A model generated the notes under the pieces. It was not told where the DNA came from and did not search any database. It saw nothing but the letters and a program-made list of their open reading frames with translations. The position numbers and the translations under genes are program-made. DNA of 64,000 nucleotides from Chamaecrista fasciculata (taxonomy: Eukaryota; Streptophyta; Magnoliopsida; Fabales; Fabaceae), in NCBI GenBank assembly GCA_003254925.1, contig QANZ01045650.1, positions 62,001-126,000 on the forward strand, read 5' to 3'. Below, one piece after another: positions 11,796-24,788 of the stretch. The number at the start of each line of letters is the position of its first letter. Positions within the stretch are counted from its first letter, which is position 1.

Positions 11796-12811
11796 TAATA
11801 AAAATAAAAGTGAAAACCTCAAGTGCTCGTAACTAGACCTGTTTATAGGTCAAGTTTAGATTATCCAAATTCAAACCTCGATAATTTGGGTATATGGGCA
11901 ATGGAGCAGGGATGGTACTACTAGAGTAGTACTCGGGTATTATATTGGGCTACTCAGTATATTTGGATATTTGATGAGTATCTATTTCTGGAAGTCTTAA
12001 ATCCAATTTTTATTTCATGAACATGTGTTTGTGGCCTTGGACCAAATAGTCCATGAGTATTTGGGCCCATAATGAGCTCTACTCGTAACATTCGGGCAAA
12101 AAAAATTTATATTTTATTGTAATCCTTTTGTGTGAGGCCACGCTACTTTTCTAATTTGAATCCAGGAATGGTCTATGAGCAACCTCTGCTTCCCATACAC
12201 TCACCCAATCACACACACATACACATATATATACATAAAAAATTAATTAACTTTTCGCCTTTCAAATCATTATCTAATATCTCCCACTATCCCATCCCTT
12301 CCATACACGACGAGTATAAGACCACTTGTGTTCTTGGTAGTATATATATATATATATATATATAATAGTAATACCCTTAATTAAACATATCTAATTAATT
12401 TCAAATCACTTTTGTTGGTATATATCTTAACTTTAGTAATATAAGATATTATAAATTGGTGGTGGCTAGTCATTGAATAGGAAAATGTATAGAGAGTAGA
12501 GTGTTTTCTGCCTCACAATTTTTAAATAAAATAAAAATAGTCTCTTCATTGAAGAAAATTCTGTATATGTCCCAAGTCCTAACTACCTTTCTAATTTAAA
12601 GCAAGGAAAGGTATATGAGCAGAGCAATGATAGATTTGTACCACTTAAGTTTATACAGTCTCCGTTCTTCATCTATCCTCTGACTCTGAGAGCAACCTCT
12701 GCTTCCCATACCCTCACACACACATATAAATGTAACCTTTCATCTTTATTGAGTATGATGGGCATCGCTTCTTTCTAATTTCACTCATCCCAACTCACAC
12801 ACACCAAAATC
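11796..12811. other. Upstream region of NPF gene A with duplicated block and TA repeat
   Basis: No coding sequence recognised. A block containing CAACCTCTGCTTCCCATAC and a CACACACAT run occurs at about 12180-12225 and again at about 12692-12725, and a CTTTCTAATTT word precedes both, so the promoter-proximal region seems duplicated. A (TA)n microsatellite lies at about 12341-12364. The second copy leads directly into the gene A TATA box. Confidence 0.55.
12725..12730 (+). promoter_or_regulatory. Probable TATA box of NPF gene A
   Basis: TATAAA, 82-87 bases upstream of the ATG at 12812. It sits at the end of the second copy of the duplicated upstream block. Confidence 0.45.
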
Positions 12812-15800
12812 ATGGGCATCTCCGACGACGTCGTCGTCTCGACGGCCTCAGACGCCCAAACGCCGCTCCTCCAAGTGAACACCGTCAACGGCGTCGTCGA
12901 CTACAAAGGCCAACCGGCCGTCCGATCCAACTCCGGCAACTGGAGATCCGCCTGGTTCATCATAGGTACTACTAATAGTGATACTCACTGATCCGAATCT
13001 GAATCTGAATCTGATCGATTCATCTTTAATGTTTCAATTAGGTTCCTCTGCTACTGAATTCGTCTAATTCTCCCTTTCTCGATTAGGTTTTTCTGTTTGC
13101 TTATTACATATATATGTTGATTTGATTATGAATGTGTTGGAAGCGGTGGAAGTTGGAGAGAGATTCGCGTATTACGGAATTCTGTCGAATCTGATAACAT
13201 ACCTGACGGGGCCACTCCAGTTCAGTACAGCGACGGCCGCCGAGAGCGTTAACGCGTGGAATGGATCTTCAGCTATATTGCCTCTGTTTGGAGCCTTTTT
13301 CGCCGATTCTTATCTTGGACGATACCGTATCATTATTCTCGCCTCTCTCGTCTATATTTTGGTCAGTCCTCTCTCTCTCTCTTTCATTTGCGCCTGCTCT
13401 CAGCCTCTCACTGATAGTGATTATATGCTTTTTAATGTTTTATGTTAACTGAAATCTAAATCAGATATGCTTTCTTAAATTTGGTTAACTTTAATGGTGT
13501 ATCTTGTTACTTAATTAGGCTAAAATAAAGGAATTAGGTGAAGCAACACCACTACTGATTTGTTTTTCTTTTTTGTGTGATCATTAAGAGACTAAGAGTC
13601 TGTGTGACGTGTGATCTCCTGATAATATAATACCCTAGAAAATGACAAAACTTGCCTTAAAAAAAATCTGAAAAGTTTCCGTTTTAGCTTTTCTATTCCC
13701 TGGTGGCCGGTGGGACTCTTATTTCGTCCACAATTTATTTTATATTTTTTCATTGTTGGCTTTAATAGTTCCATTCTTGCAAGAAAGTAGAAACTTATCC
13801 GAAATGTCTTCGCTTGTCAATGTGAATGATGTTTCCCTTAAAGAAAAATTTCTCGAATTGACAAATTTGAAATTGAAACCATTCTTATGCATGGTATTAT
13901 TGATCTATAGTAAAACGTACTTTCCGTAGGTGAATATAGTTCAGTATTATATATTTAAAATGTAATATTCAAATATACATAAGAAACACCAAAACTTTTA
14001 TTTTATTTAAACCTTATAGTTATCCTTGTTGCTATTCAAAATCTCAAATAGTTTGTCATGACTCGTGACTGTGGAAGATAAGAATGAAATAATGTCATTG
14101 ATCTTTTTAAAAGGAGTATGCCAATACCCAAACACAGAAAGCTATACAAAAAGAAGGCGAAAAAAGGACTCTCCTATCAATTTAAGGTTGTACTGATATA
14201 ATTTTTGCTAAAAACTACTCATATCTTTAAACAATTATATTATGATAACATATAAAATTATTGTGGTATTGTATTTGGTTTTTATGAAAATTTTCGATTT
14301 TTTTTACGCTTTAAGAGAAAAGGAGGGCTGGGTGATCTGGGTCCACGAACCTGTAATATCTATAGTTGTATTCTAAAGCAAAATGCGTAGACCGCAAAGT
14401 AGATTTTCGTGGCAATGGGCCAGGGCCCACGAGCAGATACTGTACTACTAGTGACCTCTAATTTTTCTTAAATTATATATAAACCTTCTTAACTTCAAAA
14501 TAAATTGTAATATAATATAATATGATATGATTAGGTAAGAAGACTAAGTAAATAAGTAATCTTTTCTAAAATTTTATCAATGAGTTGGATCAATACAAAA
14601 ATCATTAAAGTAGATTTTATAATTGTGTAATAGTTTGCTTGAAATAAAATTTTCTTACATAAATGGTCCCGGAAGTAGATCATTCGTTTTACGGTCAAAT
14701 AAATGAAATTGATCGTATCTTTCTTATTTTAAGTTAGAATGCAATGAATTCAGAACTATAAATTACTACAAGTCTTTTGAACTTGAAATAAGATACAAGA
14801 GAAATATGACCAAATTCAAAAGGTTGGGACCAAAATGAAATATTTTACCAATATTTAAGACTAATTTGAATATTTTAAAACATGAAAGACCAAAGTAAAC
14901 ATTAGGACATACATTTGCCAAAATGACCCTTTACCTTTTTTGATTAAGACACAAAAGCACCAAAATCTCGGGGAGCCATATTGATTTTACAGATAAAGAT
15001 TATGAGCATGAGTTTTCTGACTGAAACGGAAGCCAATATACAAAATAAAAAATCAGTGAAAGCATGTCCCTTTTCTTTTTAATAAGTGAGATTATATTTT
15101 TCAACTCTTGAAGGGTTTGCCTTCAATCCTTCATTTCTAAAATTAGAGAAATACCTATATGTTTATGAATATTCATATGGACATTAATATGAATTGCAGG
15201 GGCTAGGCTTAATGGCGGTGTCAGCTATGCCTATTTTTCCCACCAATTCTGAGTGCGAATCTACCAATAACCCCGAATCATGTTCATCGAATTTTCAAGT
15301 GATTTTGTTCTTCATAGCACTTTACATGGTGGCATTTGGACAAGGAGGACACAAGCCTTGTGTTCAGGCATTTGGGGCAGATCAATTTGACGAACACCAT
15401 CCAGAAGAGAGCAGAGATAGAAGCTCATTCTTCAACTGGTGGTATTCCACTATGTGTGGAGGCATCTTGCTGGCTCTTTTGATCTTGAGCTACGTACAGG
15501 ATAACATTAGTTGGGTCTTAGGATTTGGAATCCCCTGTGTTGTAATGATCATTTCACTGTTTGTTTTCTTGCTTGGAACTAAAACTTACAGGTTCACCAA
15601 AATTGAAGGCCAAGACAAGAATGCTTTTGTCAGAATTGGCCGTGTGTTTTTGGCAGCTCTAAGAAATCGTCGAGCTTCCTTGTCAGAAATCAGTGTCGAT
15701 GAAGAAACTTGTGCTATCATTCCCCATCCATCTTCCAAACAATTCAAGTAAGACCAACTAAATTTATTCCTATCCTCTGTATGCATGTTTATATTAACAG

Positions 15801-16714
15801 TATTTTTTGATGTAGCTTATTTGGATTGAAAAAAGATGACTGATTCGACTTAGTAGTTTTTTAATTTTTTGTTTTCTACTATATATGGCAGCTTTCTCAA
15901 CAAAGCGTTGCTTGCACCAAACGGTTCTAAAGAAAAGGAGGCTTGTAGCATCAATGAGGTAGAAGAAGCAAAGGCTATACTTAGGCTTGTTCCTATTTGG
16001 GCTACAAGTTTGATTTTTGCTATTGTCTTTGCTCAAGTTCCTACATTCTTCACCAAGCAAGGGGCTTCAATGGACAGAACAATTTTTCCTGGCTTCGATA
16101 TACCTGCTGCTTCTCTTCAATCCCTCGTCTACTTGTGTGTTATTATTTTCAGCCCCATCTATGATCGCGTACTTGTACCGATAGCGAGATCTATCACGAA
16201 GAAGCCCTCAGGCATCACAATGCTTCAAAGAATCGGAACTGGAATATTCATTTCCATAGCCATGATGGTAATTGCAGCTATTGTTGAGATGAAAAGACTA
16301 AGAACAGCACAAGAATACGGTTTAGTTGACAATCCAAATGCAACCATTCCTATGAGTGTGTCATGGTTGATTCCACAATACTTGTTGTTTGGGATTGCTC
16401 AGGTTTTCACCATGGTTGGTCTCCAAGAGTTCTTCTATGATCAGGTCCCAAATGAACTAAGAAGCATGGGCCTTGCTCTCTACTTGAGTATCTTTGGTTT
16501 GGGCAGCTTACTAAGCAGCGTTCTGATATCTGTGATAGAGGAAGTAACTAAGAAAGCTGGACAAAGTAGTTGGTTTGCTAATAATCTCAACCAAGCACAC
16601 CTTGATTATTTCTATTGGTTACTTGCTGGACTCAGTGTGCTGGGATTGGCTTCATTCATTTACTTTGCAAAATCCTACATTTATAACCTGAAAAGGAGCA
16701 ACATGATGAGATAG
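12812..16714 (+). CDS. NRT1/PTR family transporter, NPF5-like (gene A)
   Basis: Four exons: 12812-12965, 13144-13361, 15200-15747 and 15892-16714. They join in frame to 580 residues, normal for plant NPF proteins. It is a proton-coupled MFS/POT transporter with 12 predicted helices. The ExxER coupling motif is EVGER at residues 54-58. The family block GQGGHKPC is at 171-178, followed by FGADQFD and then SFFNWWY at about 200-206. Exon 4 carries [12 protein letters not shown] and [15 protein letters not shown], then LAKSYIYN-type terminal residues. The hydrophilic N-terminus holds DAQTPLL, a dileucine preceded by acidic residues, which may influence tonoplast or plasma-membrane sorting (inference). 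The ATG is the first in an exon that matches the other copies. Intron 2 is 1.8 kb with MITE remnants. Substrate is unknown; relatives move nitrate, peptides or hormones. Confidence 0.93.
14795..14940. repeat. MITE arm in intron 2 of gene A
   Basis: The words GGGACCAAAATGAAA, ACATGAAAGACCAAAGT and AACATTAGGACATACATTT match the right arm of the fold-back element at 34858-35385. Only one arm is present, so this is a truncated or solo copy. Confidence 0.5.
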
Positions 16715-17380
16715 TCCACTTCTTTCCTTTTGTCATTTAAGTTGTGAATAGAGAGAGGGGTAAGTAATATGTGAGGTGTATTATTGTACAGAACTGAAGT
16801 TTCAAGTAATATGTAAGGTCATGTATTTCTTCTATTCTGTCATTTCAAGGTCCCTTTTAATTGTTTTGGTTATTCTAATGTGCAATTGTGCATCCAGTTT
16901 TATAAATGTGCAATTGAGTTATCGACATAGCTCTTTGACACTTGCAATATGTATGATTTTAAACTGATTTAGCTAACTTAAGTTATAGAAATTACTTCCA
17001 CTACATTTACATCAGCATTTTGCTTTAGTAGAGATTAAATAGTTAACTATTATTAAATCAAAATAGTTAAATACTTAACTATTATTATAATTAAAGCAAA
17101 ATAATTAATTATTTAAAAAATAATTTTTGAATTTCGTTATAAAAAGATATTAGTAATATGTAAGGTGTCCTCTTTCCTTCTTTTCTGAAATTCAGATTTT
17201 TCGCTAATAATAATTTCATTAGTTGTTGGCTACTGGCCAGAACCAAAAAGTTGTATTTATAAAATTCATGCGTCTCATTTCATTCCAGAATCCATTATCT
17301 GATCAATCTTAGCTGAATAATCGAGTGTCTCGCACGCCATAACCAAACCTGCTGTCCTGCTTTCCTTCAAATCGTACATC
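16715..17380. other. Intergenic region between NPF genes A and B
   Basis: Contains the 3' untranslated region of A and the promoter of B. A TATAAAA box lies at 17258-17264, 117 bases before the gene B ATG. Otherwise it is AT-rich with no coding signal. Confidence 0.6.
17258..17264 (+). promoter_or_regulatory. Probable TATA box of NPF gene B
   Basis: TATAAAA with an overlapping TATTTA, 117 bases upstream of the ATG at 17381. Confidence 0.45.
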
Positions 17381-20300
17381 ATGATTCACCCAACCGACGG
17401 CCCTATAGTTGATTCTGAAACCCAAACTCCACTTCTGCATCTCGACACAGTGAATGGCGCCGTCGACTACAGAGGCCGACCTGCCGTCCGATCCAGAACT
17501 GGCTACTGGAGATCCGCTTGCTTCATTATCGGTACTTCTCCGTCGTCTTCAAATTTCCACTTTCCCTAATTTCGAAATTCAACTTCAAATAGTGTGCCAT
17601 GATGATTCTTGTGCTTATTGATTCGTTTAATTTGGTGAGAATGATGAGAAGGTGTGGAAGTGGCGGAGAGAATCGCCTACAACGGAATTGAATCGAACCT
17701 CATCAGCTTCTTGACGGGGCCTCTCCGGCAGAGCACCGCCACGGCGGCGGAGAACGTTAACATCTGGGACGGAACGGCGTCGTTGATGCCTCTTTTTGGA
17801 GCATTTGTGGCTGATTCTTATCTTGGACGCCACCGTACGATTATTGTGGCTTCCCTCGTTTACATTTTGGTTAGTAAACTTAACGATTATACACATTCTC
17901 TTCCTCATGTTTCGATTATTAAAATTCAAGGACACAAATATTAATTTTAAAATAATAATATTTTTACAATAGGTAGAAAATGGAAATAAAGAGCTCTCTG
18001 TTTTTATGAAAATATCAACATTCAACACCACACTTCACTTACAAGTTAGTATTGTTATCACTTATCACAGTTTAATTTTTGCTAAAGGATAGTTGATAGA
18101 AAAATAAAAACTAATGTATCTGAAATTTTTTATGTTATTGTAATTTTCTTTTTGGGGGTCACATCATGCTAATGTATCTAACCCAACACCTTGACTAGGT
18201 ACACTTGTTACGTTGAAGTCGTGTATGGACGGATGATTTTAGAAATTTTTTCATATATATTAATGTACAGATTTATAATAGAACAAGTATTTAATATTGC
18301 AATTTTTTTTTGTCATATTCGTTTAAGTAGAATTTCTAATTTCAATATCTGGAAATCTTATGACAAGTTTTTCATATCAACGAAGTTTGATTCACTTGGT
18401 GACCTTCTGCCCATAACAATTGTATGATTTGGGTTCGATTCTGTCAGTCTTGATCCTAGATTGAGACGTCATCCCCTCACCTAAACTTTTTCTTACAAAA
18501 AAAATGCAGCTCTTCATTATTCGAAACTGAAGTAATTTTTTTTTGTCATTTTTTGTTAATTAGGTAGAAGGAAAATTAAATATATTAGAAAATTTTGCAT
18601 GTATTAAACTGATTTCTTGTTGATGAATATATATATTTTGAAAATTTAAAATATAAAATGTTTTAAAGATATTCAAATTAATAGTGGATGTTTTTTATAT
18701 TTTAAAATAATTAAAGAAAGTAATGAGAAATCATTTATTTTTTCACAATATTTTTTCTTTTTTTAATATTACATGTTTTATTGATATATGGTTTTAAGAG
18801 GATTCTAACTTCAAAGTTCTTATAGTAATATATAGTTATACCTTCAATTTGTATTAACTGACAATGCAAATATTTCATTTGGGTACAGTTTATGGGATTA
18901 TCTTTAAGGCACTAAAAAAACACCAAAATTTCTTTTATTTTTATTTTTTATGAAGTCACCCGCAAAATTTCTTGAAGCAATATAATATAGATGTAAACGA
19001 GCAAGAGCTTGCGTTTCCTTGATTAGTTTTGTATAATACTAGTGAAGAATAAAATTAATTAGCTGCAACATACCAGCACAAATATTAGACTTTCTAAGAA
19101 GAGGAAATAGGTAGCTTAGAACTCGTACATTGATTTGTTGCTAGCTCTTAATTTGGCTCCACATGAACTGTAGGGTTTAGGTTTGTTGACACTGTCAGCT
19201 ATGCTTCCTTCTCTTACTAATTCTGAATGCAAAAAAGCCAATCAATCATGTGCTCCAAAGTTGCAAGTGATATTGTTCTTTTTCTCACTTTACCTGGTGG
19301 CTCTTGGACAAGGAGGACATAAACCTTGTGTTCAGGCTTTTGGAGCTGATCAATTTGATGAACAGCATCCAAAAGAGTGTGAAAGCAGAAGCTCATTCTT
19401 TAACTGGTGGTATTTTACTTTGTGTTCAGGCGTCTTGCTATCTCTTTTTGTCTTGAACTATGTACAGGACAACCTTGGTTGGGTTCTTGGATTTGGAATC
19501 CCTTGTCTTATAATGATCATTGCATTGATCGTTTTCTTGCTTGGAAACAAGACTTACAGGTTTAACATTCAAGGGCCTAAGAAAAATCCTTTTATGAGAA
19601 TTGGCCGTGTATTTGTTGCAGCAATAAGGAATAGGCGAGTTACAGTATCGTGTAGCGCATTCGAAGAGGAATATGATAATATCGTACCTCATCAATTTTC
19701 CAAACAATTCAAGTAAGACAAACCCCTCATTATTGTGTTTTTTTGAAAACCCCATCATTCTTGGGTAATTCATTTGATATTGAAGGGGTGCCTTTCCTGC
19801 CCCTCCCCCTAAAACTCTCTCTCCACTTGCTTAATTTTTCATTGAATGGCATTCTAAAGGGGAAGGAAGGGTAGGAAGTTCAGCTTATAATTTTGATTTG
19901 AGGTTATTCACAGTCTTCTGCAATATAGGGAGGTTTAAATTTCCACGAGAAAATTAAACTTCAAAACTATTTGAACTAGGTTCTGAATACAGTGATTCAT
20001 TTAAGTTGGCTTTTGCATGTTTTGATTCTTTGGAAAACTACGAACAGACTTAGTGAATATAAAACAATGTCTAGTTTGGTTTTCTACAGTTAGCTTGTTT
20101 TGGATCTTAGATGGAGATTTTTAATTTCCTTGGAATAAAAATTAAAGCATCGAGGAATTATTGTGAAACAATGTGCAGCATTTAGCCCTGCCTTTTCTTT
20201 ATGGTTTCATTGTAGACCACACTGACTTGACTGCACTACTTTATAAGCCTCGTCAAGTGGAAACTTGTTATATATTATCTATAGATGTTGCTACAAATTC

Positions 20301-21256
20301 CAAGCTAAGGAGAACTTTCCCATCAAATTTTCCTTTTATCCTAGGAAACTCATATCATTCATAATGTAGCCTTATTCTACGGCTAAGATAATGACAATTT
20401 GACTAACTGGTTCTTTGTTTTCTACTATGGCAGCTTCCTCAACAAAGCACTGATTGCACCAATTGGTTCTAAGGAAGAGGCTTGTAGCCTAACTGAAGTA
20501 GAAGAAGCAAAGTCTGTACTTAGGCTTACTCCTATTTGGGCTACAAGTTTGGTGTTTGGAATTGTCTATGCTCAAGGTTCAACTTTCTACACCAAGCAAG
20601 CAGCTACCATGGAAAGAACCATTTTTCCAGGCTTCGATATTCCTGCTGCTTCTCTTCAAGCCCTTATCCCTTTGGCCATTGTTATTTTTAGTCCCATCTA
20701 CAGCTGCATATTTGTACCGATTGCCAGAGCTATCACCAAGAGACCTTCAGGCATCACCATGTTACAAAGAATTGGAACCGGAATATTTTTATCCATAATT
20801 ACCATAGTAATTGCAGCTCTTGTTGAGATAAAGAGACTACAAAAAGCAAAAGAATATGGTCTAGTTGATGAACCAAATGCGACTATTCCAATGAGTGTGT
20901 GGTGGATGTTTCCACAATATTTCTTGTTTGGAATTGCTCAAGGTTTCACCATGGTTGGTTTCCAGGAATTCTTCTATGATCAGGTACCAAATGAAGTAAG
21001 AAGCATGGGTCTTGCTCTCTACTTGAGTATCCTTGGTTTGGGAAGCTTTCTTAGCAGCTTTCTGATTTCTGCTATTGAGAAAATAACTGGAAAGGATGGA
21101 ACAAGTGGTGGTTGGTTTGATGATAATATCAATCAAGCACATCTTGATAACTTTTACTGGTTACTTTCTGGACTCAGTATTGTGGGGTTGGGTTTATTCA
21201 TTTTCTTTGCAAAATCTTATGTATATAACACAAAAGGAATATTGGCACAAGTATAG
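17381..21256 (+). CDS. NRT1/PTR family transporter, NPF5-like (gene B)
   Basis: Four exons: 17381-17531, 17652-17869, 19174-19712 and 20434-21256. All phases agree and give 576 residues. ExxER is EVAER at residues 53-57. Exon 3 carries [20 protein letters not shown] and SFFNWWYF; exon 4 carries [15 protein letters not shown] and [15 protein letters not shown]. The N-terminus has SETQTPLL, an acidic dileucine-like motif. It is a proton-coupled MFS transporter with about 12 helices; substrate is not predictable. The residue after YXXN in helix 1 differs from neighbours (AYNGI rather than AYYGI). The last third of exon 4 and the 3' flank have a second, decayed copy at 27528 onward. Introns are 120, 1304 and 721 bases. 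Confidence 0.93.
18360..18510. repeat. Possible SINE-like remnant in intron 2 of gene B
   Basis: The segment has TTCACTTGGTGACC, then GGTTCGATTCT about 40 bases later, resembling tRNA-type A and B boxes, and ends in an A-rich run. No second copy or target duplication was established, so this is weak. Confidence 0.2.
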
Positions 21257-23166
21257 CTTGATCCGTTTATTTCCTCACTTGAGATGGAAGTAATGTGTAA
21301 GATATAATATCGTATAGAACAAATGTTTTAAGAGTAAAATCCTCTTGTGCCCAAATACACCAATCCCTTCTCCATTTGTTGTAGTAATCGTAATTTGAAA
21401 TTGTGCATCAAGTAGTTTTAAACCAATTCAATCTATAATGGTAAATAGAGCTGATTATTAAGCATCCTGTACCTAAATTATTTGCAATCTTTAGGAGGGG
21501 CGTTGTTCAAATTTCTAATGAAAGAGACACTATATATGTGAAAAAAAGCAGTGAAGATTTTTTTTTCTTCCCCTCGTTAGAAGTGACGTTTAACCGGATA
21601 AAAGGACTGATGGCAAAATTTTTAATACATCATTATAGAACAATCTTACTCTTCTGAAAATGAATCAGCTAAAGTTAGTTTTGAGTGAAGTTTGTAAAGT
21701 TCTAATATAATATTATTAAGTGAAAATAAATATAAAGAAAAGTGGAGTATTAAGGCAATCATGTAGGATCAAATATATTATTATATTAAAACTTTATCAA
21801 CTTTCTCAAAAATTAACTTTAGTTGATCCATCCTCCTTCCGACTGGACCACTTACTGATTTTTAGCTCATTCTGATGTATTCTCAATTGAATCGGTTGTT
21901 CCAATCTAAATTTTAAAATTCTGAAAATCAATTAAATTTTTTGTAATCCATATTGTTTAGACATTGACTAAAATATTTGATTGTTTGGTCAAGAAAGAAA
22001 ACGACTAAAGTATAATAAAAATATTACAAAATGACAAAAAAATAAAAATATCTTTTAATATTTAAATTTTATTTTGTTTTCCAAATAAAATTTTCTGTTC
22101 TTTTTTATTATTTTGAAAATTTTTAACGCAAGTGCTATAAAGATACCATTAGAAAATGCCAAATCAATTTATGGGCATTATTGTAGGGCTGAAATTGTTA
22201 TGCTTGTCCTAACATGAATGATGCTGTTGTGAGATATTTGTTGGTGCGCTGTTTGAAAAGGAATATATCTATTATAAATTTACAATATCTACTATTTATA
22301 TGCCGTCCGGGACACTCAAAACCTAAGAAGCATGGACACTTCATTTTGAGAGCGTGTCGCCGTGTCGGACACGTGTCAGTGTCCGACACTCGTACGACAC
22401 CGACACGACACATATTCATAAATTTTAAAATATAAATTAATTTTTTGTGACTTTAACATGACATATAAGAGAAAATAATTATACATATGACATATATTAT
22501 GAATAAAACTTGTAATTTTTAAATTTTTCATCAAAAATTATGAATATTTAATTATTTATATATATAAATATNCCAAAGTGTCAAGTTTCAAACCACAGGG
22601 TACCAAAGTGAAATAGGGTCAAACCACAGGGTACCAAAGTGTAATTTACCCTATTTTATATTTTGGTCGATTTTATCCTTTGACTAATTTTTTTTAATAA
22701 ATTAATGACAAGTTGTATCTTGTTTTTCAATCTGAGTTAAGATTTGTGTTTCTTTTTCGATTAATTTTACATTACAAATCATTAGTCACGTAAATTTTAT
22801 TGTTGATATATGGCTAAAGTTAGAGCAAAGGATAAAATTGACTAAAATGTGAAACATTAAGGACAAAATTGACAATAAAAAAAATTGAGGACGAAATTAA
22901 CAATTAGTAGTTTGAGAATGAAATTAATACTTTTATCAAGAAATTATCAACTTTTGAAATTAAATCAATAATTTACTTTAAATAAAAAATGAGGTCAAAA
23001 GCTCATTTTGATCCTTAAATTATAGGATGATTTTTATCTTGGTCTTTAAATTATTTTTTGTTTTATTTTTATCTTTAAAATTTTCTATTTATTCCATCAA
23101 TTTAGTAGAAAAAGTGATTTGGTTTGGTTGTTGTCATATATCTTATCATAAGCTGAATTACATATA
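21257..23166. other. Intergenic region downstream of gene B, repeat-rich
   Basis: No gene seen. Positions to about 21420 and about 21900-22290 have diverged second copies downstream of fragment D. A repeat with GTGTCGGACACGTGTC words starts near 22320 and breaks at an N (22572). After the N another repeat begins (CCACAGGGTACCAAAGTG, twice), which belongs to the family of the element at 59531-60205. Confidence 0.6.
22320..22571. repeat. Copy 1 of the GTGTCCGACAC repeat, truncated at an N
   Basis: Matches the sequence at 33132-33470 over about 240 bases: AACACTTCATTTTGA-type start, GTGTCCGACA words, CACGACACATATT, TTTTTTGTGA, and TTTTTCATCAAA. The copy stops abruptly at the N, so its right arm is missing. 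Confidence 0.6.
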
Positions 23167-23174
23167 GTTAAAGT

Positions 23175-23928
23175 TAGGAGTGTTCAAAGGTCGGTTTGGA
23201 CAATTTTTTTTAACCGAACCGATTAGATTGGATGACAACAAAGTCATCCATTTAATCCAGTCATTTTGAGCTAACCGAACCAATCCAAATCGATTTTCGG
23301 TTAATCAGTTTTTATATTAATTATTCAAATAAAAATTTGAAAAATAAAAAATACATAGAGATTAAAAAAAATTAGAAAAAGCAACACAGCAACATTATTT
23401 TTTTGGGTACACAACAAAACATTATAACACTAAAAGTAATCAAGAGAGAGCATCATAAAAAACATAAAATATATCCCTAGTTAAAACATTAGAAAAGAAA
23501 AAGCTTCAAGTTCTAATGAAGAGCCTAGCTCCCTCAGCGTCTCCTTGACACAAGCCAGTGAAACCTGCATATTAAAGAAAGATTTATGTTGAAGATGGAT
23601 GGTGAGTGAGGGTCGATTTCAAAAGTTGAAGGAGGAGGATGGAGTTTGAGAGTGTGGCTAGGGTTTTTTAGGAAAAGAGTGTGGCAAGGGTGACGTATTA
23701 GATGTATATGTATTTTTGTATTTAATATAAATATATATAATATTAAGTTAAAATATGTATTTGGTTCGGTTTGGTTCGGTCGATTTTTTGTTTTAAAAAC
23801 CAACCGAACCAAATCAATCGGTTTCTATAATTCTCCATCCAATTCAACCGAAAATATAATCGGTTTTGGTTGGTTCGGTTTGGATCGGATCGGTTGAGTT
23901 TGGATCGGATTGGATCTGAACACCCCTA
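23175..23928. mobile_element. hAT-like MITE (754 bp)
   Basis: Terminal inverted repeats TAGGAGTGTTC and GAACACCCCTA (one mismatch) are flanked by a perfect 8-bp target duplication GTTAAAGT at 23167-23174 and 23929-23936. The 8-bp duplication is characteristic of hAT transposons. Subterminal AACCGAACC and GGTTCGGTT words pair across the element, so it can fold back. It encodes no transposase. Confidence 0.85.
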
Positions 23929-24003
23929 GTTAAAGTACGTTAAATATAAGTGAAAGTAAGAAAGGAAAAAATGGAAAGAGAAATATAAATAGAAAAAATA
24001 TTA

Positions 24004-24788
24004 AGGCCCTGTTTGATTTTATTTTAAAAAACAGTTTTTTGTTTTAAAAGACAAAAAAAAAAAAGGCTATTTGATAAGAGAGTTTTTTCAATTTGTTTTC
24101 AAAGATAAAAAAACCAAATGTGGCTTTTAAAACAAGAAAACAAGAAATAGTTAAGAGGTGTTTTGATTCTCAAAAATTGACCGGTGGCACATTTGTAATT
24201 TTAGGAAAGAAAAAAAAGACGGAGGATGTGCTCATTTGGATTTGATTTCATTAATGGCATTTTGGTAATTATTATCAAATGTTACAACTCTCTAGGGGTG
24301 AGCAAACCAACCTGCCAACCCGCGAGCCCGCAGAAACCAACCCAACCCGCAATTATGGGTTGGGTTGGTTCAGGTTCGCGGGTTAGTTTGGGTTCAAAAT
24401 TCTCAACCCGCACACGGGTTGGGTTGCGGGTTTGGAGTTTTTTAACCCAAACCAACCCGCGAGCCCGCATATAATTTTTTTTATTTTTTAATTTATTTTT
24501 TATAAATATTTATATATTTTTATATAAATTTTGTATGTTTTCTTATGTATTTATACTATTAGTTCTTTATAAATAAGATATTTTGATTTTAAAATTTACA
24601 TAATTACATATATGTATTACATTTACATATTTTATAGAATATATTTTAATTGATTTATATTTATATATATAAAATCTATGTTTTTTAANGCAATTCTTTT
24701 ATTTTTGTTTTGCAAAACTTGTTCTTAAAAATGTATTTAAGAATTGTTTCAAAAATTTGTTTTGAAAAAACAAAATCAAACAGGACCT
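24004..24788. mobile_element. MITE-like element with nested GC-rich insert
   Basis: Terminal inverted repeats GGCCCTGTTTGATTTT (24005-24020) and AAAATCAAACAGGACC (near 24772-24787). Subterminal runs of AAAACA and TGTTTT pair as well. A nested segment starts at about 24294 with TAGGGGTGAGCAAACC and has CCAACCCGC and GCGGGTT words in both orientations to about 24470. It resembles the left end of another TAGGGGTG hAT-like element whose right end is not visible. An N lies at 24689. The target duplication is unclear. Confidence 0.55.

Noticed and set aside
18395-18445. tRNA gene suggested by GGTTCGATTC
   Set aside because: No acceptor or anticodon stems; at most a SINE remnant.
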